From assembly GCA_015056365.1 (NCBI GenBank), contig SVGM01000004.1, positions 62,001-126,000 on the forward strand: 64,000 bases of DNA, read 5' to 3'. Numbering within the stretch: the stretch's first letter is position 1; the number at the start of each line of letters is the position of its first letter. This stretch comes from Clostridiales bacterium (GTDB lineage Bacteria > Bacillota > Clostridia > Christensenellales > Aristaeellaceae). Shown here in pieces: positions 33,220-41,517 of the stretch. A model generated the notes under the pieces. The model saw nothing but the letters and a program-made list of their open reading frames with translations. It was not told the DNA's origin and ran no database searches. Both the position numbers and the translations under genes were made by a program.

Positions 33220-34547
33220 TGCAGATCATGGTTTTTGGTTTGTTTTTCTAATGTTTGCCCATATCGGCGTTCAGGGTGACCAGGTGAAACCAATGTGACA
33301 CAGACATCGTTTACATTGGTTCCGGTGGGGCCGGTCATCAGAAGGTTGTCGCCGCTCTGCAGGGCGTGGTATGCATCGTGATTCCGGAGGGCTTTCGCGG
33401 CTGTTGTACCGGATGATGCGATTTTGCTGATGGTTTTTCCGTCCACCCAGCCCCCTGCTGCATCGGTGGGGCCGTCGGTACCGTCGGTGCCCAATGAAAA
33501 AAAGCATACGCCATCCAAACCTTGCAGTTTTTCAGCCGCAGCCAGAGCCATCTCCTGATTTCTGCCGCCCAAGCCGTGCGTTTTACCCAGCCTCACGACG
33601 GTCTCACCGCCAGCAACAATGGCCAGCTGCCGGCCTTCCCGATAAGCTTTCCGGGCCAGCGCGCTAAAGAAACGACCCGCTTCGTTTGCCTGACAGGTCA
33701 GCGGTGGTAAGAATACACGGACTGGATAACCGATTTTCGCACAGGCTTTGGCGGCCGCAGTACGCGCAAATGTCATGCCGCCGATGATCCGAACAGAAGC
33801 GTTCGGCAGGGTTTTGGGCGTTTCCTGCCAAAGAAGCTGCTCGGCTTTCCCTGACAGCCGCAGGTTGTACGTTTTGACAATATGCACTGCTTCATCGCAG
33901 GTGGTAGGATCCGGACAGGCAGGGCCGGATGCGATCTGGTCGGGCGCATTGCTGAGCACATCGCTCAGGGCGATGGTAATCACCTGCGCCGGAGCACACA
34001 GCTTAGCAAAGCGTCCCCCTTTGACGGCGGACAGCCGCTTGCGAACGGTATTGATCTGACCAATCTCCGCGCCGCAGGAAAGCAGCTGGCCGTTGATATC
34101 CGCTATTTCTGCTGCTGACAGAAGGGGCTTCTCAAACAGTGCCGAACCGCCGCCGGACAAAAGCAGGATCACGCGGTCGTTGGCAGAGAGGTTTTGCACC
34201 ATGGCAATGGCTTCTTCTGTGGCTGCATAGCTATTTGCGTCAGGAACGGGATGGCCTGCCTCCCGAACGGTCAGCTTCGTGCACAAGCCTTCCGGCAATT
34301 GAGCCAACGCATGTTCTTCCACATGGCCGTATTTGGTGATGATCATGGCCTTTTCAGCGATGAAACCGGGCGTCTGCAAAGCAGAGATCGCCATGGCACA
34401 GGCAGCCTTCCCGACCGCCAGCACCAGCGTTCGGCCGTTTTCAGCGCAAGGCGGCAGCGCAGAGATGGCCTTGCGGACATGCTGATCCGGTCTGGCTGCT
34501 TCCAAGATCGCCTGAATCACCCTGTCAATCTCCTGTCGCTGATCCAT
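33216..34547 (-). CDS. Glycerate 2-kinase (MOFRL/DUF4147 family)
   Basis: 443-residue kinase of the GckA/TtuD type that phosphorylates glycerate. It has a DUF4147 N-terminal part (LVLAVGKAACAMA, REAGHPVPDANS, LLLSGGGSALFEKP) and the C-terminal MOFRL motif region GLGGRNQEMALA, then SLGTDGTDGPTDAAGGWVD. The ATG at 34547 has GGAGG nine bases ahead. It lies after rsmI with a 59-base gap. Its stop codon is embedded in the aro promoter. Confidence 0.9.
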   Translation of the reverse strand: MDQRQEIDRVIQAILEAARPDQHVRKAISALPPCAENGRTLVLAVGKAACAMAISALQTPGFIAEKAMIITKYGHVEEHALAQLPEGLCTKLTVREAGHPVPDANSYAATEEAIAMVQNLSANDRVILLLSGGGSALFEKPLLSAAEIADINGQLLSCGAEIGQINTVRKRLSAVKGGRFAKLCAPAQVITIALSDVLSNAPDQIASGPACPDPTTCDEAVHIVKTYNLRLSGKAEQLLWQETPKTLPNASVRIIGGMTFARTAAAKACAKIGYPVRVFLPPLTCQANEAGRFFSALARKAYREGRQLAIVAGGETVVRLGKTHGLGGRNQEMALAAAEKLQGLDGVCFFSLGTDGTDGPTDAAGGWVDGKTISKIASSGTTAAKALRNHDAYHALQSGDNLLMTGPTGTNVNDVCVTLVSPGHPERRYGQTLEKQTKNHDLH

Positions 34548-34606
34548 CACCGCTCGCCTCCTTTGTAGCAAAACAGCGGACGTACCCATCCGTCCGCTGC
34601 CTTTGT

Positions 34607-35470
34607 TCAGTCTTCTTCTGCCAGCATATCCTTCACACGAAGCCCGGCGGCCTTGACGGCATTTTTCCGTTCACCGGCAGCGATCAGTTCCTCCATGCTT
34701 TCCCTAAGGGAAAGTCCGCGGATCAAACCGTCAAATAGCTGCGCTTCCAGCGACAGTTCGCTCTTTTGCTGCTCCGGCTGGGGGATTTCCTTTTCATCCC
34801 AGCGCAGCGCGATGCAATACTCACCCTTGTCGGCCTTAGGATTGCTCTGCAGGGATTGCAGCACATCGCCAACGATCCCGCGCGTGGTCTGCTCGAACTT
34901 CTTGGTCAGGTCGCAACTGGCGCTGACGAAGGTGCCGGGCAGAGTAGCCGCCAGCACAGTCAGCAGGTCAATCACCCGATGGGGCGATTCGTGGATAACG
35001 GCAATCTTGCTGTGCCGCGCCATATCCAGCAGTTTTTCCCGCAGTTCAGTCTTCTGCCGAGGCAGAAAGCCATAGAAGGTAAACTCGCTGATCTCCATAC
35101 CGCTGACGCTGAGCGCCGAAGCCATGGCCGTGGGGCCGGGGACGGCCAGCACCTCAATGCCAGCCTCGATGGCCGCATGGGCCAGCACGCTGCCAGGGTC
35201 ACTGATACAGGGCGTACCTGCGTCGGTAGTCACCGCCACGTCAATGTTCTCCTCCAGCATCCGCTGTACGATCTGTGCGCCCTTGTGCCGCTCGTTGTGC
35301 TCATGGCAGCTGGTCAAGGGGGTATGGATGTCAAAAACGCTCAGCAACTTCTGAGTTACACGGGTATCCTCGGCAGCGATCAGGCTGACGTTTTTCAAGG
35401 TTTCAATGGCTCTGGGGCTCATATCACCCAGATTGCCGATAGGCGTAGCCACCACATACAAAGTAGGCAT
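34607..35470 (-). CDS. rsmI: 16S rRNA (cytidine(1402)-2'-O)-methyltransferase RsmI
   Basis: 287-residue tetrapyrrole-methylase-fold enzyme that methylates C1402 of 16S rRNA. Typical segments are LYVVATPIGNLGDMSPRA, AAEDTRVTQKLL, TDAGTPCISDPG and FYGFLPRQ. The ATG at 35470 has AAGGAAGG six bases ahead, and the preceding in-frame ATG is not supported. It follows rsmH, which modifies the base of the same nucleotide. Confidence 0.95.
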   Translation of the reverse strand: MPTLYVVATPIGNLGDMSPRAIETLKNVSLIAAEDTRVTQKLLSVFDIHTPLTSCHEHNERHKGAQIVQRMLEENIDVAVTTDAGTPCISDPGSVLAHAAIEAGIEVLAVPGPTAMASALSVSGMEISEFTFYGFLPRQKTELREKLLDMARHSKIAVIHESPHRVIDLLTVLAATLPGTFVSASCDLTKKFEQTTRGIVGDVLQSLQSNPKADKGEYCIALRWDEKEIPQPEQQKSELSLEAQLFDGLIRGLSLRESMEELIAAGERKNAVKAAGLRVKDMLAEED

Positions 35471-35489
35471 GCTGTACCTTCCTTTTTTG

Positions 35490-36434
35490 TTATCTGCGCT
35501 CAAACACGCGCAGCTTTGCGCTGCGGGCGCGGGGGTTCTCGTCGGTCTCCTGCTTGCAGGGCTTCACTGCACCGCCAGCCAGCGCCTTGCCCAGCGGCTT
35601 TTTGCCGCAGACGCATACTGGCATCTTGGGCGGGCAGATGCAGGGGTTTTGCAGGCGGCGGAAGGTGTTCTTGGTGATGCGATCCTCCAGCGAATGGAAG
35701 GTGATCACCAGCAGCCGGCCGCCAGGAGCAAGCAGGGAGACAAAATCCTCCAGCGCCTTTTCCAGCGGCGCCAGCTCGTCGTTGACTGCAATGCGCACCG
35801 CCTGAAAGGTTCTGCGGGCAGGATGGCCATCATCCTTTCGGCGCACCGCCTTGGGGATGGCTGCGTCCACGATGGATACCAGATCATTGGTGGTCAAAAC
35901 AGGCTTCTCAGACCGCTTTTCCACGAAAATCTGCGCAATGCGTGCGGCCCATTTTTCCTCGCCGTAGTCGGTAAGAATGCGGCGGAATTCCTGCTCGGAC
36001 ACCTGCGCCAGATACTCAGCCGCCGTCATGCCGCTTGAACGATCCATGCGCATATCCAGCGGCGCATCCTCATGATAGCTGAAGCCCCGCTCCCCCACGT
36101 CCAGCTGATGGCTGCTGACGCCAAGATCAAGAAGCGCTCCGGTCAGGAGCGGCGCATCAGCCGTTTTCAGCAGCTGTGCAGCATCGTGGAAGTTGCCGTG
36201 GATGGCACGGAATCCGGGATAGTCCTTGAGCCGGGCAGAGGCAGCCGCAATGGCTTCTTCGTCACGGTCGATGCCGTACAGGGTGGCTTTGCCGCCAGAA
36301 AGGCGCAGAATGCCTTCGCTGTGCCCGCCGCCGCCAAGGGTGCCGTCCGCATAGACACCGTCCGGTTGCGGATCCATCCATTCCATGACTTCCTCAAACA
36401 ATACCGGAACATGATGAAAACCTGTATTCTCCAT
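35490..36434 (-). CDS. rsmH: 16S rRNA (cytosine(1402)-N4)-methyltransferase RsmH
   Basis: 314-residue methyltransferase acting on N4 of C1402. It shows FHHVPVLFEEVMEWM, the SAM motif DGTLGGGGHSEGIL, LLDLGVSSHQLD, and the C-terminal TFHSLEDRITK followed by a cysteine-containing CICPPKMPVCVCG stretch. In many Firmicutes rsmH begins the cell-wall cluster; here it precedes rsmI instead, and both C1402 enzymes are in one operon. Confidence 0.95.
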   Translation of the reverse strand: MENTGFHHVPVLFEEVMEWMDPQPDGVYADGTLGGGGHSEGILRLSGGKATLYGIDRDEEAIAAASARLKDYPGFRAIHGNFHDAAQLLKTADAPLLTGALLDLGVSSHQLDVGERGFSYHEDAPLDMRMDRSSGMTAAEYLAQVSEQEFRRILTDYGEEKWAARIAQIFVEKRSEKPVLTTNDLVSIVDAAIPKAVRRKDDGHPARRTFQAVRIAVNDELAPLEKALEDFVSLLAPGGRLLVITFHSLEDRITKNTFRRLQNPCICPPKMPVCVCGKKPLGKALAGGAVKPCKQETDENPRARSAKLRVFERR

Positions 36435-36443
36435 GCTTCCTCC

Positions 36444-37064
36444 TCAGAGTCCTAATGCGTCCACCAGAAAGCGAACCCATGCTTTTTTTGTTTGGGTATC
36501 GGTACAGGGCTTGGACTTCAGCTTATACTGGTTATCGAGAAAATAGCTGCCGTCCGGCATCAGAGAAATGGAGTCCAGCGGCCAACCGGGTCGGCGTTTA
36601 TCGCAGGGCTTGTCCGTCAGCCAGAATGCGCCATCCCGGGCTTCCTCCTGCGACTTCATGTAAGTTTGGATACCCTCCGGTGTTTTGACCGCAAAGCCGT
36701 CCAGATAGTACGCCATCACCTTGCCGCCCAGAGAGCCCGCCAGAGAGGAATAGTAGGCGATCATTTCATCATCATCCAGCCGCTTGCCCTGTGGAGTACG
36801 GATGTGCAGCCCGGGCTGGCGGGGATCATCCAGCGGCAGAGCATCCAGATACAACCCACTGTCCTGACAGATACAGTAGTCCGCATACTGGCCGTAGTAC
36901 TCCGCTTTCAGACGGGCGTTCTCCGTGGGGGTATCGCCGGTTTCGCTGGGGTCGCCGGTAATACCCAGATCGCTCAGGGTGACAAACTCCACCGGATAAC
37001 CTTCCAGCCATTCTTCAAACATGCGCAGCTTGGACGGGTTGGTGGTGCCGATCAGCACTTTCAT
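36444..37064 (-). CDS. RdgB/HAM1-like non-canonical purine NTP pyrophosphatase
   Basis: 206 residues. The N-terminus MKVLIGTTNPSKLRMFEEWL is the HAM1/RdgB nucleotide-binding motif, followed by DTPTENARLKAEYY and CQDSGLYLDAL, the acidic site. The C-terminal part diverges from typical RdgB (normally SHR with a conserved basic patch) and is D/K-rich. It would hydrolyse ITP/XTP or a related nucleotide. AGGAGG precedes the ATG at 37064. It lies 70 bases downstream of valS. Confidence 0.8.
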   Translation of the reverse strand: MKVLIGTTNPSKLRMFEEWLEGYPVEFVTLSDLGITGDPSETGDTPTENARLKAEYYGQYADYCICQDSGLYLDALPLDDPRQPGLHIRTPQGKRLDDDEMIAYYSSLAGSLGGKVMAYYLDGFAVKTPEGIQTYMKSQEEARDGAFWLTDKPCDKRRPGWPLDSISLMPDGSYFLDNQYKLKSKPCTDTQTKKAWVRFLVDALGL

Positions 37065-37134
37065 GTTGGGCCTCCTGACAGGTATGGAACGGGGCGAGCG
37101 GGTGAAAACCCGTTCGCCGCCGTTATTGATGCGA

Positions 37135-39858
37135 TTACGCCTGCTTGAGTTCGGCAATACGAGCCACCAGAGACTCCAGCATGCTTTCGTTGGTCTTGAG
37201 CTTTTCCTTCTCCTGCTCCACCAGCTGGGCGGGGGCCTTGCCCAGGAAGCCGGGGTTACTCAGCTTGCCCTTGGCGCGGGCGATCTCGCCCTCCAGATTC
37301 TTCTGTTCCTTCTCCAGGCGGGCGATTTCCTTGGCGAAATCCACCAGATCGCCCAGCGGGATACGCAGCTCGCCGGCTGCGCACACGGCACTGACCACCT
37401 TTTCGCCCGCCAGAGCGTCCTTGCCGCCGATGGCAGCATCGCTCACATAAGCCAGTCGCTGCAGATAGGGCTCAGCCATGGCCAGGGTCTCTTCCCAGCC
37501 GGCTTCGGGAATCAGGGTCACGTGGGTGCGCTTGCCAGCCTGCACGTTCATTTCGGCGCGCAGGTTGCGGATGGCGCGGATGATCTCCATCAGGCCTTCC
37601 ATCTGGCGTTCTTCGGTTTCGTAGGCGTATTCCGCCTTCACCTCAGGCCACTTGGCGGTGATGAGCATGCCCTCGTGGGCGGGCAGATTCTGGTACACCT
37701 CTTCGGTGAGGAAGGGCATGAAGGGATGCAGCAGCTTGAGAATGGCTTCCAGCGTATAGATGAGCACGCCGCGCACATTGTTCTTCTGCTCCTCGTCCTC
37801 GCCCATCAGACGGCCCTTGGACAGCTCAATATACCAGTCGCAGAACTCGCTCCAGGCAAAATCGTAAATGTTCTGGGCGGCGATACCGAAGTCGCCATCC
37901 TCCATGTGAGCGGACACCTCGGTGATCACCTTGTTCAGGCGGCTCAGGATCCACTTATCGGGCAGCTGCAGCTTGGCGGGGTCGATAGCTTCGCGGGTCT
38001 GGGTGTTCATCAGCACGAAACGGCTGGCGTTCCAGATCTTGTTGGCGAAGTTGCGGGCGCTTTCCACCTTCTCGTCGGAATAGCGGGTGTCGTTTCCGGG
38101 GCTGACGCCCATGGCGAGGGAGAAGCGCAGCGCATCGGCGCCGTACTTTTCCACCACCTGCAAGGGATCCACGCCGTTGCCAAGGCTCTTGGACATCTTG
38201 CGACCCTGTTCATCACGCACCAAGCCGTGAATCAACACGGTCTTGAAGGGGGTCTCGCCCATTTCCTCCACGCCGCAGGTGATCATACGGCTCACCCAGA
38301 AGGTGATGATGTCATAACCGGTCACCAGCACGTCGGTGGGATAGAAATACTTGAGATCCTCGGTCTCATCCGGCCAGCCCAGCGTGGAGAAGGGCCACAG
38401 CGCAGAGGAGAACCAGGTATCCAGCACGTCTTCATCCTGATGGATGTTCTTGCTGCCGCACTTTGCGCAGCAGCTGGGATCCTCACGGAGCACCATCATT
38501 TCGCCGCAGTCCTCGCAGTACCACACAGGGATTCGGTGGCCCCACCACAGCTGGCGGCTGATGCACCAGTCGCGGATGTTCTCCATCCAGTTCATGTACT
38601 GCTTGGTGAAGCGTTCAGGCACAAACTGGGTCTTGCCGCTCTTCACAGCCTCGATGGCGGGCTTAGCCAGAGGCTTCATATCCACGAACCACTGCTTGGA
38701 CACCATGGGCTCGATGGCAGTCTTGGAATGGCGATAGCACACGCCCACTTCGTGCTTGATGGGCTCCACAGCCTTGAGCAGGCCCAGCTCGGTCAAATCT
38801 GCCACGATGGCCTTGCGGGCGTCGGCGGTGGTCATGCCGGCATACTTGCCGCAATCCAGCACTTCGGGCTCGTTCTTGCCAGCCTTGCCGGAAGCCAGCA
38901 GTTCTTCGTAGGCAGCCTTGTCGGCAGCGCCGGTCATGTGACCATCGTAGGTGAACACGCGCACAAGTGGGAGCTCATGGCGCTGGCCCACTTCGTAGTC
39001 GTTGGGGTCGTGGGCAGGGGTGATCTTCACAACGCCGGTACCCTTTTCCATATCGGCGTGCTCGTCGCACACGATGGGAATTTCCTTGTTGATCAGGGGC
39101 AGCACCACATGGCAGCCATGCAGGTGGGCATAGCGTTCATCATTGGGGTTGATGGCCACGGCAGTATCGCCCAGCATGGTTTCGGGGCGGGTGGTGGCAA
39201 GCTCCAGCATCTCGCCGGTTTCCTTCACAGGGTAGAGCAGATGCCAGAAGTTGCCGTCCATCTCCTTGTGCTCCACTTCCGCGTCGGAAATAGCGGACTG
39301 GCAGTCAGGGCACCAGTTGACAAGGCGGTTGCCACGATAAATGAGACCCTTTTCATACAGGCGGCAGAAGGTTTCGCGCACAGCCTTGGAGCAGCCTTCG
39401 TCCATGGTGAAGCGTTCGCGGCTCCAGTCGCAGCTGATGCCCATGCGGCGCTGCTGGGTGACAATGCGGCCGCCGTATTCCTTCTTCCAGTCCCACGCAC
39501 GCTTGAGGAAGCCCTCGCGGCCCAGACTTTCCTTGGTGAGGCCTTCCTTGGCCATGGCTTCCACAATCTTCACTTCGGTGGCGATGGCGGCATGGTCGGT
39601 GCCGGGCAGCCACAGGGTGGGATCACCCTTCATGCGGTGATAGCGGATGGGCGCATCCTGCAAAAGGCAGTCCATCGCATGACCCATGTGCAGCTGACCG
39701 GTGATGTTGGGGGGCGGCATCACGATGGTGAAAGGCTTTTTGCCTTCCTCGCGCTTAGCGACGAATGCGCCGCTCTCCTCCCACATTTTGTACAGCTTAT
39801 CCTCGATGGCTTGAGGGGCATACACTTTTTCCATGGAAAATTCCTGATTGTCAGCCAT
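37135..39858 (-). CDS. valS: Valine-tRNA ligase
   Basis: 907-residue class Ia synthetase. The HIGH-type motif is PPPNITGQLHMGHA and the KMSKS loop is GRKMSKSLGNGVDP. The editing domain (TTRPETMLGDTAVA) and a zinc-like CPDC/CAKC region are present, and the C-terminal coiled coil typical of ValS ends ELKQA. I took ATG at 39858 (MADNQEF) because the earlier ATG is part of the GGAGG ribosome site. It is the second gene after the T-box. Confidence 0.97.
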   Translation of the reverse strand: MADNQEFSMEKVYAPQAIEDKLYKMWEESGAFVAKREEGKKPFTIVMPPPNITGQLHMGHAMDCLLQDAPIRYHRMKGDPTLWLPGTDHAAIATEVKIVEAMAKEGLTKESLGREGFLKRAWDWKKEYGGRIVTQQRRMGISCDWSRERFTMDEGCSKAVRETFCRLYEKGLIYRGNRLVNWCPDCQSAISDAEVEHKEMDGNFWHLLYPVKETGEMLELATTRPETMLGDTAVAINPNDERYAHLHGCHVVLPLINKEIPIVCDEHADMEKGTGVVKITPAHDPNDYEVGQRHELPLVRVFTYDGHMTGAADKAAYEELLASGKAGKNEPEVLDCGKYAGMTTADARKAIVADLTELGLLKAVEPIKHEVGVCYRHSKTAIEPMVSKQWFVDMKPLAKPAIEAVKSGKTQFVPERFTKQYMNWMENIRDWCISRQLWWGHRIPVWYCEDCGEMMVLREDPSCCAKCGSKNIHQDEDVLDTWFSSALWPFSTLGWPDETEDLKYFYPTDVLVTGYDIITFWVSRMITCGVEEMGETPFKTVLIHGLVRDEQGRKMSKSLGNGVDPLQVVEKYGADALRFSLAMGVSPGNDTRYSDEKVESARNFANKIWNASRFVLMNTQTREAIDPAKLQLPDKWILSRLNKVITEVSAHMEDGDFGIAAQNIYDFAWSEFCDWYIELSKGRLMGEDEEQKNNVRGVLIYTLEAILKLLHPFMPFLTEEVYQNLPAHEGMLITAKWPEVKAEYAYETEERQMEGLMEIIRAIRNLRAEMNVQAGKRTHVTLIPEAGWEETLAMAEPYLQRLAYVSDAAIGGKDALAGEKVVSAVCAAGELRIPLGDLVDFAKEIARLEKEQKNLEGEIARAKGKLSNPGFLGKAPAQLVEQEKEKLKTNESMLESLVARIAELKQA

Positions 39859-39893
39859 TGTTATTTCCTCCATTCATGATGGTAAATTTGCGA

Positions 39894-40103
39894 TTACAGG
39901 CCGGGGATGAAGTCCAGCAGAACGACTGCCCCGAAAACAGCGATAGCGAGACCGAGGATCCGCACAGGCAGAACCAACCGTTCGCCCCTTTCCCGAAAGA
40001 TAAACCTGACCAGCTTTGTTGCGTACAGACTTAGCAGCACGCCCGCAAGCAGCAGGGTGACTCCCGTGACACTTAACCGGGAAAAGATCTGATCCCAGTT
40101 CAT
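39894..40103 (-). CDS. Small two-helix membrane protein between the T-box and valS
   Basis: 69 residues: MNWDQIFSRLSVTGVTLLLA, a basic cytoplasmic loop (RFIFRERGERLVLP) and a second hydrophobic helix (ILGLAIAVFGAVVLLDFIPG). GGGAGG lies seven bases before the ATG. It is the first gene under the T-box and 35 bases precede valS. No family recognised; position suggests co-regulation with valine charging. Confidence 0.75.
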   Translation of the reverse strand: MNWDQIFSRLSVTGVTLLLAGVLLSLYATKLVRFIFRERGERLVLPVRILGLAIAVFGAVVLLDFIPGL

Positions 40104-40116
40104 CGCATCGCCTCCC

Positions 40117-40362
40117 TTCATTCTCAAAAAGCAAACGGAGCAGCCAACGCCCTCAAAAGGACGGAGCTGCTCCGTGGTACCACCTTTTTTCGCAGCACAA
40201 GCGTGCTGCCTCTCCGCGCTGTAACGTGCGCACACGGCCGGGCTAGTGAATGGTTCACCCGGACTCCCTCCCAAGCGACCTTCCGCCATTCGCGGTTGCC
40301 AAAGCATCTTTCAGCCGGTGGATGCTTCTCTCTGGGGCGGCGAATGAGTACTCCTCTTGTTC
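40117..40362 (-). ncRNA. T-box riboswitch controlling valS
   Basis: The minus strand carries the T-box sequence AGGTGGTACCACGG (40172-40185), stem I elements (GAGGAGTACTC with the AGTA loop-E motif, AGAGAGAAG, and ATTCGC/GCGAAT pairing), and a terminator ACGGAGCAGC/GCTGCTCCGT (40135-40175) followed by TTTGCTTTTT. Uncharged tRNA would stabilise the antiterminator and allow valS expression. A GTC valine codon at 40279-40277 is a candidate specifier, but I did not fold the RNA to confirm. Confidence 0.92.
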
Positions 40363-40368
40363 ACGGGG

Positions 40369-40398
40369 ATGATATGCACAAGGCTGCTTGACATTCAA
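40369..40398 (-). promoter_or_regulatory. Promoter of the T-box/valS transcript
   Basis: Minus strand TTGAAT (40393-40398), 18-base spacer, TATCAT (40369-40374). It has the same spacing and -10 as the aro promoter. Confidence 0.65.
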
Positions 40399-40404
40399 GC
40401 AGCC
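40382..40404 (-). terminator. Hairpin after rpmF overlapping the valS promoter
   Basis: GGCTGCTTGA and TCAAGCAGCC form a perfect 10-base stem with a three-base loop, 20 bases after rpmF. The U-tract is poor (TTGTGC). The -35 box of the valS promoter lies in its loop. Confidence 0.6.
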
Positions 40405-40423
40405 CTGTATGGAGAAGGTTCGA

Positions 40424-40618
40424 TTACTCGTTGTCCTTCTTCTCGGTCATGTCGATGACCTGCACGCCGTTATAGTAACCGCAATTCTTGCACACGCGGT
40501 GGGCGAGCTTCTTTTCGTGGCACTGCGGGCATTCCACGATGCCGGGCAGGCTCAGCTTCCAATTGGCGCGACGGCTGCGGCCACGGGCCTTGGACACTTT
40601 TCCCTTCGGAAGAGCCAT
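40424..40618 (-). CDS. rpmF: 50S ribosomal protein L32
   Basis: 64 residues. It begins [20 protein letters not shown] and has the zinc ribbon CPQC...CKNC typical of one class of L32. It follows the DUF177 gene, the universal partner of rpmF. Confidence 0.97.
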   Translation of the reverse strand: MALPKGKVSKARGRSRRANWKLSLPGIVECPQCHEKKLAHRVCKNCGYYNGVQVIDMTEKKDNE

Positions 40619-40686
40619 AGTTACACCTCCTCATCCGTGTCTACCCACATCCACCTGAATGGTGGTCGGGTTCTGTGGCTTGCGGG

Positions 40687-41199
40687 TCAGCTTTCGCTGC
40701 CCTGTTCCTCAAGCAAGCTCTGCAATGCTGCAAAGGGGCGCTGCGTATGCGCCTCATCCTCAGGAGAGCTCGTGGGGTTATCGTTCTTCCACGCCTTCAG
40801 CTCGGCGCTGCCTTCGCAACCCTCTGTGCATTCAAAGCGCATGGGCAGGTTCAGCATCACCAGCGTAAGCGTCATGTGGTCAAGCGGCACCGCCTTGCCC
40901 TCGTAGCGGAAGAACTCGTCCTCCTCTTCGTTGGCATCCTTGCGGAAGCGCTCGGCAAAAGCGACTGAAACGGGCTCGACTGCAGGCTCCATGCACATGC
41001 AACATGCGCCGTGCGCCACGGTTTCCAGCGTTCCCTCCAACGTAACCACGTCGTCGTAAACACTATACTTACCCTTCAGCGCCACCTCGTCAAAGGTGAT
41101 GGTCTCGCCGCTCACATCCTGAGGCGGCAACTCCAGCTTTGCCTCAAAGGGAAACGTTGTGGCAGGCGATACAAATGCTTTTGATACATCCAGCTCCAT
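40687..41199 (-). CDS. DUF177/YceD-family protein
   Basis: 170 residues with the family pattern: an N-terminal beta domain and a Cys-containing segment CCMCMEPA, then a conserved acidic/aromatic stretch (RFRKDANEEEDEFFRYEG). YceD proteins are linked to 23S rRNA accumulation and are nearly always next to rpmF, as here (68 bases apart). GGAGG precedes the ATG at 41199. Confidence 0.88.
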   Translation of the reverse strand: MELDVSKAFVSPATTFPFEAKLELPPQDVSGETITFDEVALKGKYSVYDDVVTLEGTLETVAHGACCMCMEPAVEPVSVAFAERFRKDANEEEDEFFRYEGKAVPLDHMTLTLVMLNLPMRFECTEGCEGSAELKAWKNDNPTSSPEDEAHTQRPFAALQSLLEEQGSES

Positions 41200-41230
41200 A
41201 GTTTCCTCCTTGATAGCGTGACCATTTTGT

Positions 41231-41259
41231 ATTATATGGTGCATAGCATTGTTTGTCAA
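41231..41259 (-). promoter_or_regulatory. Consensus promoter of the DUF177-rpmF operon
   Basis: Minus strand TTGACA (41254-41259), 17-base spacer, TATAAT (41231-41236). Both boxes are perfect, as expected for a ribosomal protein operon. The gap from 41200 to 41517 otherwise holds only divergent regulatory sequence. Confidence 0.93.
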
Positions 41260-41399
41260 GAGGTTTTTTCACTTGACAACCATGCTTTTGCAAAGAAAAT
41301 CTGCCCGCTGTCCGCAGGGCTAACCTCCGTGTCAGTATAGACGGTTCAGTGGCGCAGGTCAACCTTTTTCTTACAGGCTTTCAAATCCTTTTCTGCCAG

Positions 41400-41428
41400 T
41401 TTTCAAACCCGGCCAAATGTGATACACT
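41400..41428 (+). promoter_or_regulatory. Candidate promoter of the asparagine-synthetase-like gene
   Basis: TTTTCA (41400-41405), 17-base spacer, TACACT (41423-41428). The -35 box is weak. Confidence 0.45.
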
Positions 41429-41517
41429 ATCAGCATTCATTCAGTCGCAGGATCAGACTGTGGCCTTTACGCCCTGCTCCCTGCGATCTTTACACGTCAA
41501 ACGGAGGGATTGCATCC

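Noticed and set aside
37021-39879. 952-codon open frame on the plus strand opposite valS
   Set aside because: Antisense shadow of valS; the real gene has all synthetase motifs, a T-box and a ribosome site.
40104-40307. Upstream extension of the 69-residue protein frame
   Set aside because: The frame runs through the T-box terminator; the AAGGGAGG and ATG at 40103 mark the real start.
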